Assembly: GCA_016722515.1 (NCBI GenBank)
Contig: JADKJE010000001.1
Span: 868,001 to 932,000, forward strand
Source of the DNA: Alphaproteobacteria bacterium
GTDB taxonomy: Bacteria; Pseudomonadota; Alphaproteobacteria; Rickettsiales; JADKJE01
Length of the DNA stretch: 64,000 bases
Reading direction: 5' to 3'
The translations under genes were made by a program, and so were the position numbers. Below the pieces are notes generated by a model. It saw only the letters and a list, made by a program, of their open reading frames with translations, did no database searches and had not been told where the DNA came from. Of the stretch, positions 8,077 through 16,980 are shown piece by piece (the first letter of the stretch is position 1; each line of letters begins with the position of its first letter).

Positions 8077-9180
8077 ATGTATATATACCAACATAATCAT
8101 TGGCCTGATTTCACCTGGAATGAAGGAAAATTATCCATTCTATTAGCAGAAGTCCGCCACTCTCAGGGGCGGCTGCTTGGTCGTATGGAGGGAATTGGAT
8201 TTTCCTTACGCAGTGAAGCCGCTTTGCAAACACTTACCCAGGATGTGATCAAGACCTCCGAAATTGAAGGAGAGAAATTAGATATTGAACAAGTACGGTC
8301 CTCGATAGCAATTAAGCTTGGAATGGATATTGCCGGAACATTTCCAAAAGACCGTCATATTGAAGGCATTGTTGAGGTTATGCTGGATGCCACACGAAAC
8401 TATAATAAAGCACTAACTGATGAACGAATGTTTAGTTGGCATGCATTATTATTTCCTACTGGCAGAAACGGCATGTACCGCATCAATGTAGGAAGCTGGC
8501 GAACAAAAGAAAGTGGCCCTATGCAGATCGTGTCTGGAGCTTACGGTCATGAAAAAATACATTATGAAGCACCGGAATATAGCAAACTGAAGAAAGAAAT
8601 GACTCGCTTCATCACATGGTTTGAAACAAAATCGGAGATAGACCCCGTGCTTAAGGCAGCGATTGCCCATTTCTGGTTTGTGACGATCCACCCGTTTGAT
8701 GATGGAAACGGACGCATTGCACGTGCCATTGCTGATATGCAACTAGCTCGATCAGAAAAAAGCCAGCAGCGTTTTTATAGCATGTCTTCACAAATCCAGC
8801 ACGAACGAAAATCATATTACGACGTTCTGGAACAATGCCAGAAAGGCACTATGGATATCACCAATTGGATGGAATGGTTCTTGCATTGTCTTAAACGGGC
8901 TATTCGTGCATCAGAAAAAGCACTTGAAACGATATTGATCAAAGCTAGTTTTTGGGAAAGCCATGCAGGAGTATCCTTCAACGACCGTCAACGATTAATC
9001 ATCAACCGTTTACTGGATGGTTTTGATGGCAAACTGAATTCATCCAAATGGGCTAAAATCACCAAATGCTCTCAGGATACTGCGCTTCGTGATATCACAG
9101 ACTTGCTGGAACGTGATATCTTGGCAAAAGATGGCGCAGGAGGCAGAAGTACAGGATATATCTTAAAACATCCTGATTAG
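8077..9180 (+). CDS. Fic-family protein with DUF4172 N-terminus and C-terminal HTH
   Basis: 367 residues from the ATG at 8077 (MYIYQHNHWP), which has a GGAG site. A longer frame from 8035 is less likely. The Fic motif HPFDDGNGRIAR (H205-R216) is complete, so AMP transfer to a hydroxyl side chain is expected. An N-terminal inhibitory helix fits (S/T)xxxE(G/N) as T60-SEI-E64-G65, marking a class II Fic. The N-terminal DUF4172 part (YQHNHWPDFTWNE) and a C-terminal winged-helix region (from about residue 306) flank the Fic domain. Targets are unknown; many such proteins auto-AMPylate. The palindrome upstream suggests self-regulation. Confidence 0.9.
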   Translation: MYIYQHNHWPDFTWNEGKLSILLAEVRHSQGRLLGRMEGIGFSLRSEAALQTLTQDVIKTSEIEGEKLDIEQVRSSIAIKLGMDIAGTFPKDRHIEGIVEVMLDATRNYNKALTDERMFSWHALLFPTGRNGMYRINVGSWRTKESGPMQIVSGAYGHEKIHYEAPEYSKLKKEMTRFITWFETKSEIDPVLKAAIAHFWFVTIHPFDDGNGRIARAIADMQLARSEKSQQRFYSMSSQIQHERKSYYDVLEQCQKGTMDITNWMEWFLHCLKRAIRASEKALETILIKASFWESHAGVSFNDRQRLIINRLLDGFDGKLNSSKWAKITKCSQDTALRDITDLLERDILAKDGAGGRSTGYILKHPD

Positions 9181-9330
9181 ATATAGACCATTGAAGTGAG
9201 TATGCTTCATTTTTAGATGTATGATTTATAAAGAAACCTTCTATTAATCATAAAAGGGCTATAATATGAGTTATAAAAACAAGGTCTCTACATCATGCAA
9301 TGGAATTAGCAAAAACCTAACTGGCCAGAA

Positions 9331-9744
9331 TTATATTCCTTTAGATCCTCCATTGGATTGATTTTCTTTTCGCTGAGTATGATCTTTTCTTGGGCTAGTA
9401 TCTCGCTGATTTTGAGGTGCAACAGGTTGCTCTAAAGTAATAGTGAAGATCTGACCGTTGCTTAGTCGATTAACATGAGAAGCTAGTGGCGGAGAAACAG
9501 ACCTCTCTAAACGCTGAGCATGCAAACGTTGTCCATGGCTACTATACTTAGCGGGGGGAGTCTTATTCACCTTAGAGGATCTTTTATATCCTACTTGTAC
9601 TTGTTCTAGAGATAAATTGCCTGGCTGTTCATGGCTTGGTGTATTCGTAGCAAAAATAGGCTGCGAAGGTTTGCTTGGAGAAGGAGGTAAAGATTTTCCT
9701 TCCTGGCCTTTAACATGAGAAGCTAATGGCGGAAAAACAGACCT
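9331..9744 (-). pseudogene. C-terminal fragment of a Pro/Ser/Gln-rich low-complexity protein
   Basis: The frame enters from the IS3 left end, so its first codons belong to the IS and the true 5' part is lost. The remaining ~137 residues are rich in P, S, Q, K and R. A short element, RSVxPPLASHV, occurs twice. No known domain. The original protein may have been a secreted, disordered effector-like product, but only composition supports that. Confidence 0.5.
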
Positions 9745-9814
9745 TGACGTGCTCCCCAAAAATTGGTCCACAAAAAAGTAGAGTCTGTTAACTTTAACCT
9801 AAAAGGAGCAGACT

Positions 9815-10078
9815 ATGAAAAAGCGTTACACGGAAGATCAAATCATTCGCATACTTCATGAGCATGAAAGCGGTACTGGAACAGGAGATTTATGCCGGAA
9901 ATATGGGATAAGTTCAGCAACATTTTATAAATGGAAATCGAAGTACGGTGGGCTTGGTGTATCTGAAGCAAGCAGATTGAAGGCGCTTGATGAAGAGAAC
10001 CGTCGTTTGAAGAAGCTTTTAGCTGAGGCTGAATTAGACAAAGCGATATTGAAGGAAGCCCTGTCAAAAAAGTGGTAA
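9815..10078 (+). CDS. IS3 OrfA, HTH protein
   Basis: 87 residues: an N-terminal helix-turn-helix (YTEDQIIRILHEHESG, ISSATFYKWKSKYGG), then a leucine-rich coiled coil (LKALDEENRRLKKLLAEAELDKAILKEAL). The gene ends over a run AAAAAAG at about 10066-10072. That is the classical -1 slippage heptamer of IS3 elements for making the OrfAB transposase fusion. orfB begins at 10072 in the -1 frame, as expected. Confidence 0.88.
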   Translation: MKKRYTEDQIIRILHEHESGTGTGDLCRKYGISSATFYKWKSKYGGLGVSEASRLKALDEENRRLKKLLAEAELDKAILKEALSKKW

Positions 10079-10961
10079 AGCCTGCATCTCGGCGTTTGTT
10101 GGTAGAAGATATCTGCCAAACGAAAGGTTTATCAGAGCGTCGCGTTTGCAGGCTATTAGGATTTGCTCGCAGCACCCACCGTCATAAGCGGAAGCATGAT
10201 GATAGTGAGCTGCGTGCTGTCCTAAAGAAACTTGCGCACGAGCGTTGCCGTTTTGGTTACCGTCGTTTGGCTATTTTATTGAAACGAGAAGGTTATGTTA
10301 TCAATTTGAAGAAAGTTTACCGATTATACCGAGAAGAAAATTTATCTGTTAAACGTCGCAAGGGCAGAAACGCGCATTGGGAAGCCGCGTTCCCTTGCCA
10401 TGCTCTCGCCGATTGCACGAAGTGTGGTCACTTGATTTTATGAGTGATGCTTTAGCAGATGGCAGAAGATTCCGTATCCTTGGGATTATGGATCACTATA
10501 GCCGCCAATGCCTTAACCTTGTTGCAGACCTGTCGATTGGTGGCCACCGGGTTGTACGTGAACTTGACGTTCTGATAAAGCGGTATGGGAAGCCCGGGAC
10601 AATCATCAGTGATAATGGTACGGAATTGACAAGTAAAGCGGTGTTAATGTGGGCAGAGCATCATGGGATCAAATGGCACTATATCCGTCCTGGAAAGCCT
10701 TCAGAGAATGGTTTTACAGAAAGTTTAAATGGGAGGATCAGAGATGAATGTTTAAATGAACATTGGTTCACGAGTTTGCGGGAGGCACGGGTAATTATTG
10801 AAGAATGGAGGCAGGATTATAACCATGTGCGCCCCCATTCCAGCCTGGATTACCAGACACCCGCACAATTCGCCGCGATCAACACCGCATTGGGCATGCC
10901 CAATGCGGTGTTGATCGCGAAACCAAAAGCAGTTATAAAGAACTCAAGACTCTACTTCTAA
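10072..10961 (+). pseudogene. IS3 OrfB transposase, broken by a one-base frameshift
   Basis: DDE-type integrase core of IS3 transposases. The first part (10072-10443) has the HTH_21-like region. The second, in another frame (10377-10961), has WSLDFMSDAL (first D), TIISDNGTEL (second D) and the ENGFTESLNGRIRDE block (catalytic E). The frames can be joined by restoring one A near 10370, in the run GGCAGAAACGC. The element cannot transpose on its own unless the break is bypassed. Confidence 0.8.
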
Positions 10962-10987
10962 CTGGTACAACAATTGGGAGCACCTCA

Positions 10988-11117
10988 AGTGTATTAATCC
11001 TCTTCATTTAACCGCGACCACCTATGAAGAGGAAAAGAATCTATCTTTAGAAACAATAAAAAATGCACAAAAGCTCAAACGTGCAGGAGTAGCAGTAGGG
11101 CATAATGTTGATGCAAG
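10988..11117 (+). pseudogene. Fragment of a second DUF2431 methyltransferase gene
   Basis: These ~130 bases match 857-978 of the intact methyltransferase gene and encode LTATTYEEEKNLSLETIK and the next ~20 residues with few changes. The fragment starts immediately after the IS3 right end and fades out after GATGCAAG. It shows that the methyltransferase cassette was once duplicated here and then mostly deleted, probably together with the IS3 insertion. Confidence 0.8.
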
Positions 11118-11259
11118 GTCAGTATGATGATCGTTGAAACAAGTGTATCCACAGGCATGCATGCAACCCATATTTATACCAACTGCTCGTGTAATACCCG
11201 TGATTTAAAGAAGCGGCTTGCTACCTTTTAATCCTCAAAACCTCAAACATGGTTTTGCT

Positions 11260-12648
11260 TTAAAACATAAATTGATGGGTACTAGAAGGCTTTTGCTCCC
11301 CAGGTACTGATGTTCGAGGTGAAACTCTGTCTTGATAAGAAACCTGACGATCCCCATCGGGCCTTTGGGTTTTATTAGGATTATCTATAAGGGGTAGATA
11401 GTTTGGATGTAAAGTTCTAAACTCTTGTTCAATATTATATAATGCTACTAAACTGTCGTTATTAGAGAGGTCTAATATCGGTTCTATATTTTTAATGCCA
11501 AGCTGTTTACCTAAAATCTGAAAATCACTTCGCACGTCTTCAACTATCGTCGTTCGTTTAAAATTGAGAATATTGATTTTAAAAGCCAGAAATTTATTTC
11601 TGATATCAGTTATCTCCATCATGGTGCCATTTGATAAATTAATTTGATTGGCATTTCTAATGGAGGGGTGAGATATCATAGATGAAGCTATCGGTTGATA
11701 AGAAACCTGAAGATCCCCATCGGGCCTTTGGGTTTTATTAGGATTTTCTATACGGGTTAGATAGTTTGGATGTAAAGTTCTAAACTCTTGTTCAATATTA
11801 TATAATGCTACTAAACTGTCGTTATTAGAGAGGTCTAATATCCGTTCTATATTTTTAATGCCAAGCTCCTTACCTAAAATCCGAAAATCTTTTCGCACGT
11901 CTTCAACTATCGTCGTTCGTTTAAAATTGAGAATATTGTTTTTATAAGCCAGAAATTTATTTCCGATATCAGTTATCTCCATCATGGTGCCATTTGATAA
12001 ATTAATTTGATTTGCGCTTTTAGGTGTTGAGTATAAAGGCTTAGTCTCGGAGGTCTTAACATGTTGAGGAGATGTTACAGATGGATAGATAGGTGGACTG
12101 TAATTAGGGACATGATCTGCCGGATCTTTACCCTGATTATAATAATCTATAAAATATTCTGCTGGATAGTATCCAAGTAATGTCTTATGTAAACAGCATA
12201 AATTGTACTCAGGTGAATTCTCAGTTTCACATAATTTTTTTGCTGTCCACTCTAAGCCATTATCTTTTGCGAATTTTATGACGCGTTCATTCTTAATTTT
12301 GTTCCATTCCGTACTCGAGGGAAATTTTTTAAACGTCTTGAATAGAGCTGAAAACGTGTTTACTAGATCTTGATCACGCGAGCTAAATGCAGAATATTCA
12401 TGATAGCCAGAATCGTATTCGCTATCTTGTGAATGGCCTTCAAAGGCCTGTTCCAAAGCTTGTTGGATTAAGAATCCAAAGGGATCGACAACTGCTTGAA
12501 CTACTTGTACCCCGGTAGCAATCCCACCCAAAGTGTCCTCAGCCGCATTTACAACGGCTCTTCGAGAAGGCAATCTTCTTATTGCACCAGACACTATTTT
12601 TGATAATCGGCTCTTTTTCTTATTATTCTTATCAGAATTCTTAGACAT
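11260..12648 (-). CDS. Unknown 462-residue protein with a duplicated 108-residue unit
   Basis: The start at 12648 (MSKNSDKNNKKK) has an AGGAG site 8 bases upstream; the longer frame to 12768 lacks one. The N-terminus is very basic, followed by a small Ala/Gly/Val-rich segment (residues ~33-65) that could contact a membrane. The C-terminal half carries two near-identical units of about 108 residues (NQINLSNGTMMEITDI ... IEQEFRTLHPNYL). No known domain. Basic start, absence of a signal peptide and recent internal duplication are compatible with a host-directed effector, but nothing proves it. Confidence 0.65.
   Translation of the reverse strand: MSKNSDKNNKKKSRLSKIVSGAIRRLPSRRAVVNAAEDTLGGIATGVQVVQAVVDPFGFLIQQALEQAFEGHSQDSEYDSGYHEYSAFSSRDQDLVNTFSALFKTFKKFPSSTEWNKIKNERVIKFAKDNGLEWTAKKLCETENSPEYNLCCLHKTLLGYYPAEYFIDYYNQGKDPADHVPNYSPPIYPSVTSPQHVKTSETKPLYSTPKSANQINLSNGTMMEITDIGNKFLAYKNNILNFKRTTIVEDVRKDFRILGKELGIKNIERILDLSNNDSLVALYNIEQEFRTLHPNYLTRIENPNKTQRPDGDLQVSYQPIASSMISHPSIRNANQINLSNGTMMEITDIRNKFLAFKINILNFKRTTIVEDVRSDFQILGKQLGIKNIEPILDLSNNDSLVALYNIEQEFRTLHPNYLPLIDNPNKTQRPDGDRQVSYQDRVSPRTSVPGEQKPSSTHQFMF
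11332..12018. repeat. Direct repeat of ~324 bp inside the 462-residue protein gene
   Basis: Units at 11332-11655 and 11695-12018, offset 363 bases (121 codons), differ at only a small number of positions. The duplication is in frame and therefore recent or maintained by gene conversion. Confidence 0.85.
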
Positions 12649-13328
12649 AAAAATGCTCCTATAAAAGTTCTTCAACATTGCAGGCAATAATACCATATAT
12701 ATGTTGTAATAATTTATCAATGTGAATGAATATGATTCCAGGCCGACAAGGGCATTTTTATTTTGCAAGATGGCGGGCGCATCTAGAAACGGCCCCCGTT
12801 CACACTCTGGTTTGCCCGGTTACTTTTTGATCAAGGTAAAACCTTGCTTGATGTAGGCCATCAATGTCATAAGCGCAACGTTATCTGTTCAAAACGACAA
12901 TCATCCTAAACTAGCATAGTGCGTTTTGAGAAAATATCCGGGCTAGTTAACTTTTACCTAAAATGGCCCGCGACGTTGCTGTTCGCCAGCAGCAGAACGC
13001 CTTTTTTGCTCCTTGTTTGTATAGCTCTTATTGTCATTGGATACTATATTAACGTTCTTATCAGCCAGATCTACAAATTCACTAGTGCGATTGTCTCCAA
13101 GTTCTGTTAATGCCCTTGCCAATCTAGGGTTTTTATTCTCATTACTTAAGCGATTAAATCATTCCAGAATGGTCCCATATGGGATGGCTGACAGGTTGCC
13201 TAGCAAGGAATTTACATTTTTCTATGTTGATTTATTTCGAGGATAATTTTCATTATAATAAATCATATTGATATAGCAATTGATTGATATAATTAATTAT
13301 AGATGTCATTAATTATTGTGAAAATATT
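12649..13328. other. 680-base stretch without a recognised gene
   Basis: Between two divergent genes. It carries short open frames (for example 12919-13110) with no ribosome site and no family match. A short frame at about 12800-12906 has a faint ankyrin-like flavour (GKTLLDV) but is too short to call. The A+T-rich part from 13240 probably holds the promoter of the next gene. Confidence 0.4.
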
Positions 13329-14264
13329 ATGAAAACCCAAAGCTCTTCAGAAACAACGTCTATTCAGCCTATCCTCAACCAATGGATGGGAACCTCTCAA
13401 ATCAATCGTTTTGGTAGGAGGAGTGATGATTTAGCAGTTGAACATGAACAGCTTGCGGTTATTTTTAAAGTCGAGGTTAAAGATCGTTATGGTCTGAAGC
13501 ATGCTTACTTTTTAGGTGGGACAGAAGATTTGCGGGTTGTGCTTCAGCACCTCAAACAAGAGATGTCACAGCCCGGTGCAGAATGCCTCAGTATTGTGCG
13601 TCCTTACATCCACGCCATGAACCTCTATATGGTCAATGTGGAGGGGAAAATTCATGCCTTGCTTATGGATCCCCAAGGATTACAACATACCTATGAGCCT
13701 AATGTTAATATTGCAGCCGCACTGCATGAAGCATTTCCAGGGTGCACCATTCACTCCTCTTCCAATCAATTTCAATTACCCGATGACAACCGTAATTGTT
13801 CTGTATTTTCCTATAAAATGGCGGGTCACCTCGCTAAACATGGCAAAGAAATCATAGAGGAATTGAGGACCAAAGGGGGGCAACAGCAAGATTGGAATGG
13901 CTTCATCATTCATAGCCATGATATATCATCGCTTTTTGCCTTTAAAAACAAATCGCAAAATATAGCTGGCAATACAGAACAAGCCACGCAGAAACGCATA
14001 GGGTTGCGTGATCAGATCCTGCCCCAATACGCAGAAAAGATAGGGTTGATAGACCACCAGGCGCAGAAGCTAAACCAAGCAGTGCTGCAACAGATTCTTG
14101 ATGAAGTGTCAGGTAGGCACTTAGTGTTTGCCCGTAAAGAAGCTTGTTTTAATATCCAGGTGAGCGAAACCGCCATAGACAGCAAAAATGGTCAACATGC
14201 AACCATCACCTATATCCCAGCTCCTGGTACAGTGTGGGAACATGCGAATTTCCCACGCTATTAA
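13329..14264 (+). CDS. Candidate YopJ-like (CE clan) acetyltransferase/cysteine protease
   Basis: 311 residues. The middle has the spacing expected for a CE-clan triad: H95 in IHAMNLYMVN, D114 in HALLMDPQG, Q147 or Q149 just before the nucleophile, and C157 in NRNCSVFSYKMA, which resembles the (D/N)C(G/S)xFS pattern of YopJ/AvrRxv proteins. YopJ-family effectors acetylate host kinases after type III delivery; CE-clan relatives can also be deubiquitinases or deSUMOylases. There is no signal peptide. The gene is in the Fic/IS3 cassette just upstream of the recombinase remnant. The family call rests only on motif order, so it is tentative. Confidence 0.45.
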   Translation: MKTQSSSETTSIQPILNQWMGTSQINRFGRRSDDLAVEHEQLAVIFKVEVKDRYGLKHAYFLGGTEDLRVVLQHLKQEMSQPGAECLSIVRPYIHAMNLYMVNVEGKIHALLMDPQGLQHTYEPNVNIAAALHEAFPGCTIHSSSNQFQLPDDNRNCSVFSYKMAGHLAKHGKEIIEELRTKGGQQQDWNGFIIHSHDISSLFAFKNKSQNIAGNTEQATQKRIGLRDQILPQYAEKIGLIDHQAQKLNQAVLQQILDEVSGRHLVFARKEACFNIQVSETAIDSKNGQHATITYIPAPGTVWEHANFPRY

Positions 14265-14409
14265 GTAATCAGCTACCTAGCACCTCCAAGACTCACTTGG
14301 ATAGCACCATTAACAACAGCCTATGTGAGTCAAAGAAAGAGGCAGGCAAAAATCCACCTGGTCACGCCTCCAAGACTAACTTAACCCCTGTTCAACCCTC
14401 ATTATTTGA

Positions 14410-15546
14410 GGTGAATGTATCCAAAAGGCACCTCTTGGGTATTTGAATGTCAAAAATGAATATGGAAAGTCCGATGTTATTGTTGATCCGTTAAGAGCAC
14501 CTCTTATTCAAGAATTGTTCAATCTCTACGCAACGGGAACCTACTCATTAAGTGATTTAGCTAAATTTTCTCAAAAGAACAACCTTACGAATAATTTCTA
14601 TAACAGACAGGAAACCAAGCCACTCTCTAAAAATGTCATTGCCGTGATACTAAAGAATCCCTTTTATTACGGAGAAATGTATGTGCAAAAGTATGACAGG
14701 TTTTACCGGCACAAATACGAGCCGATTATCTCAAAGGCATTGTTTGATGAATGCCAACGCATTACTGGTATGAGGTCACACGCGAATAATCGCGCACAAG
14801 CTATCCAAAGTTCAAAAAAGGACTTCATATTCAGAAGCCTTATTAAGTGTGCTGTAACAGGCCGGACAGTATCATCTGATAGGAAAGAAGCCAAGCGCAA
14901 CAAGAACACCTACCTTATTACGTGGAATCCCAACAACCCTAGCAAAAAACTTTATGTTCCAGAAAGTGACATATTAGACCAGGTAACAGGGATATTTAAA
15001 AGCCTGGCTATACCAATGCCTATGCTGGATGAAATCACCACCCACCTACAGCAATCCCATGAGACAGAAAAAGAATTCCATAAGCACCGGATAGAAGATT
15101 TACGAAAGCAGGAAGATGCCATCAAACTTAAAATGAATAGGTTGCTCGATATCTACCTGGATAAGGCTATTTCTGAAGATGTGTATATCGGTAAGAATGC
15201 GTCCCTGGAACAACAATTGAAAACTATCCGTATTGACAGGCAGTTACATGAAGAAGCCGATGGAAGCTTTAAAAAGACCCTGATAACGGCCTTTAGACTA
15301 GCCAATAGAGCCAGTGAACTTTTCGAAAGTTCGAAAATGGCAGAAAAGAGGGAATTGATTAATTTCGTATTTTCGAACCTTGCTTTAAGGGGCAAGAACC
15401 TAGAATATTCCTTACGTAAACCCTTTGACATGATGGTCAATTTTGGGAATCGTGAAGAGTGGCTCCCCGATCTGGACGAATTTCGAACTTTTAGGGGGGA
15501 GATCCAGGAAATAGTTGATAGATTCCACAATTCGGTTATGCTTTGA
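14410..15546 (+). pseudogene. Large serine recombinase, N-terminal catalytic domain missing
   Basis: The frame opens after a stop at 14407 and reads QKAPLGYLNV, typical of the 'Recombinase' domain that follows the resolvase catalytic domain in large serine integrases. The serine catalytic domain is absent, so this copy cannot act. A zinc-ribbon-like region (LIKCAVTGRTVSS; only one Cys remains visible) and a coiled coil (EKEFHKHRIEDLRKQEDAIK) follow. The 3' end runs directly into att-like copy 7 (NREEWLPDLDEFRTFRGE). The last ~400 bases are repeated almost identically at 20493-20858. Confidence 0.85.
15460..15516 (+). repeat. 57-bp att-like repeat, copy 7, fused to the recombinase 3' end
   Basis: TGGCTCCCCGATCTGGAC, then GAATTTCGAACTTTTAGG. 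The last third differs (GATCCAGGAAATAGTTG) from the other copies. It lies inside the recombinase reading frame, so this is the recombinase-side att site. Confidence 0.9.
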
Positions 15547-15669
15547 TTCATCCTTTATAAAGGAAGAAAAAAACCTCAACCGAATTCCCCCTATCTATTG
15601 GAACAATTAATGTTTGATCATTCTAATTAGGGCGAATTCGCCCCAATTAGAATAAGATGCGAGTTACAT

Positions 15670-16551
15670 ATGCTTTTCAAAAAGAAAAGAGAACTGAATA
15701 TTCAGGACGCAATTGTTGCAGTTCACGATATTGACGGGGAAGATTACCTGAGTCTAACGGATATGGTTCAGGTTCAAGGACATGACAGTTCAGATCATAT
15801 AAGAAACTGGATGCGAAACAGGAATACGGTTGAATTCCTTGGTTTATGGGAGTGTATGAATAACCCTAATTTTAAACCCGTCGAATTCGAGGGGTTTAAA
15901 AAAGAGGCTGGGTTAAATAGTTTTAATCTGTCGCCTAAAAAATGGGTAGATTCAACTAACGCAAAGGGAATTATAGCAAAATCAGGGCGATACGGTGGAA
16001 CTTACGCTCATAAAGACATTGCTTTTGAGTTTGGGACGTGGATCAGCCCCATTTTTAAGCTTTACCTTATTAAGGAATATCAACGTCTTAAAGAAATTGA
16101 GAATAATCAATATAACCTAGAATGGAATGTAAAACGTGTTTTAAGCAAAGCCAATTATCAAATTCATACAGATGCCGTTGAAACCCATATCATTCCTACT
16201 TCTAAAAAATGGAGGAAAGAATTAGAATATGCTGAAGAAGCGGATGTTTTGAATGTTGTTGTGTTTGGTTCTACTGCGAAAGAATGGCGTGATATGAATC
16301 CCGAACATCGCAAGAATAAGGAAAATATCCGTGATGTGGCAAGCATCAACGAATTAATGGTTTTATCCAACATTGAAAGTATGAATGCTGAAATGATTCG
16401 AAGCGGAATGGATAGGAAAGCACGTTTTGAGAAACTTCAGGAAATCGCAAAATATCAGCTTGAAATCCTAAACAACAAGGACTCAATAAAAGCCCTCAAA
16501 AAACGATCCGAAGATACCTACTTAATTGAAAGTAAGAAAGAAGAGAATTAG
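15670..16551 (+). CDS. KilA-N domain protein
   Basis: 293 residues. The KilA-N domain spans roughly residues 20-140, with the family's LSLTDMVQ, HIRNWMRNRNTVEFLGLWE and SGRYGGTYAHKDIAFEFGTWISPIFKL-type blocks. The second half (NVVVFGSTAKEWR...) is the DUF-like tail often attached to KilA-N in bacterial accessory genes. KilA-N is a phage DNA-binding domain; the bacterial role is unknown. The gene is alone in its cassette between repeat copies 7 and 8. A relic of a second copy lies at 4482-4540. Confidence 0.88.
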   Translation: MLFKKKRELNIQDAIVAVHDIDGEDYLSLTDMVQVQGHDSSDHIRNWMRNRNTVEFLGLWECMNNPNFKPVEFEGFKKEAGLNSFNLSPKKWVDSTNAKGIIAKSGRYGGTYAHKDIAFEFGTWISPIFKLYLIKEYQRLKEIENNQYNLEWNVKRVLSKANYQIHTDAVETHIIPTSKKWRKELEYAEEADVLNVVVFGSTAKEWRDMNPEHRKNKENIRDVASINELMVLSNIESMNAEMIRSGMDRKARFEKLQEIAKYQLEILNNKDSIKALKKRSEDTYLIESKKEEN

Positions 16552-16721
16552 GAATAAGCCCTTTGGAGCTAGAGGATTAAAACCCTGCATGGCATGGAGC
16601 CAACTTTCGCATCCAATAGGACTTACCATATAATGATAAATGAAAAATACACTATTTGTCAAGCAAATTGATTCTTTGCAAATAGACAATCATATAATAA
16701 CCAATTGATCTATAAAGAGAG

Positions 16722-16778
16722 TTGCTCCCAGGTCTGAACGAATTTCGAACTTTTAGGGGGGAGATTGAGGAGACGATG
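16722..16778 (+). repeat. 57-bp att-like repeat, copy 8
   Basis: The most diverged left half (TTGCTCCCAGGTCTGAAC), but the right half is consensus (GAATTTCGAACTTTTAGG ... GAGGAGACGATG). It separates the KilA-N cassette from the DUF2971/Abi cassette. Confidence 0.85.
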
Positions 16779-16980
16779 AATCGATATTCCCTCCAATAAA
16801 TAGGACGTAAATTAAGGATGAGAAGTATAAGGTATATCAGAGCACCTTACTTCAATATTCTCATACCCAAACTCATGGAGCATGATTTCTAGTTTCTCTT
16901 TACGTTTCTGCTGATGAATCCCAGGTCCCACAACAATTCCATTTATTGATTTCATAAATAACTCTGGGAATCTATCAAAC

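Larger units (their letters stand above)
9745..10987 (+). mobile_element. IS3-family insertion sequence
   Basis: 1243 bp. The left end, TGACGTGCTCCCC, and the right end (reverse complement TGAGGTGCTCCC) form an imperfect terminal inverted repeat. It contains orfA and a frameshifted orfB. The flanking triplets (CCT on the left, AGT on the right) do not match as a target duplication, and the two flanks belong to different broken genes. This copy therefore probably sits at a deletion or recombination joint rather than at its original target. Confidence 0.85.

Noticed and set aside
12800..12906. Ankyrin-like short frame (GKTLLDV)
   Set aside because: Only about 35 residues, one weak motif and no start; not enough to call a remnant.
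12919..13110. 63-codon hydrophobic open frame
   Set aside because: No ribosome site, no family; hydrophobicity alone is common in A+T-rich sequence.
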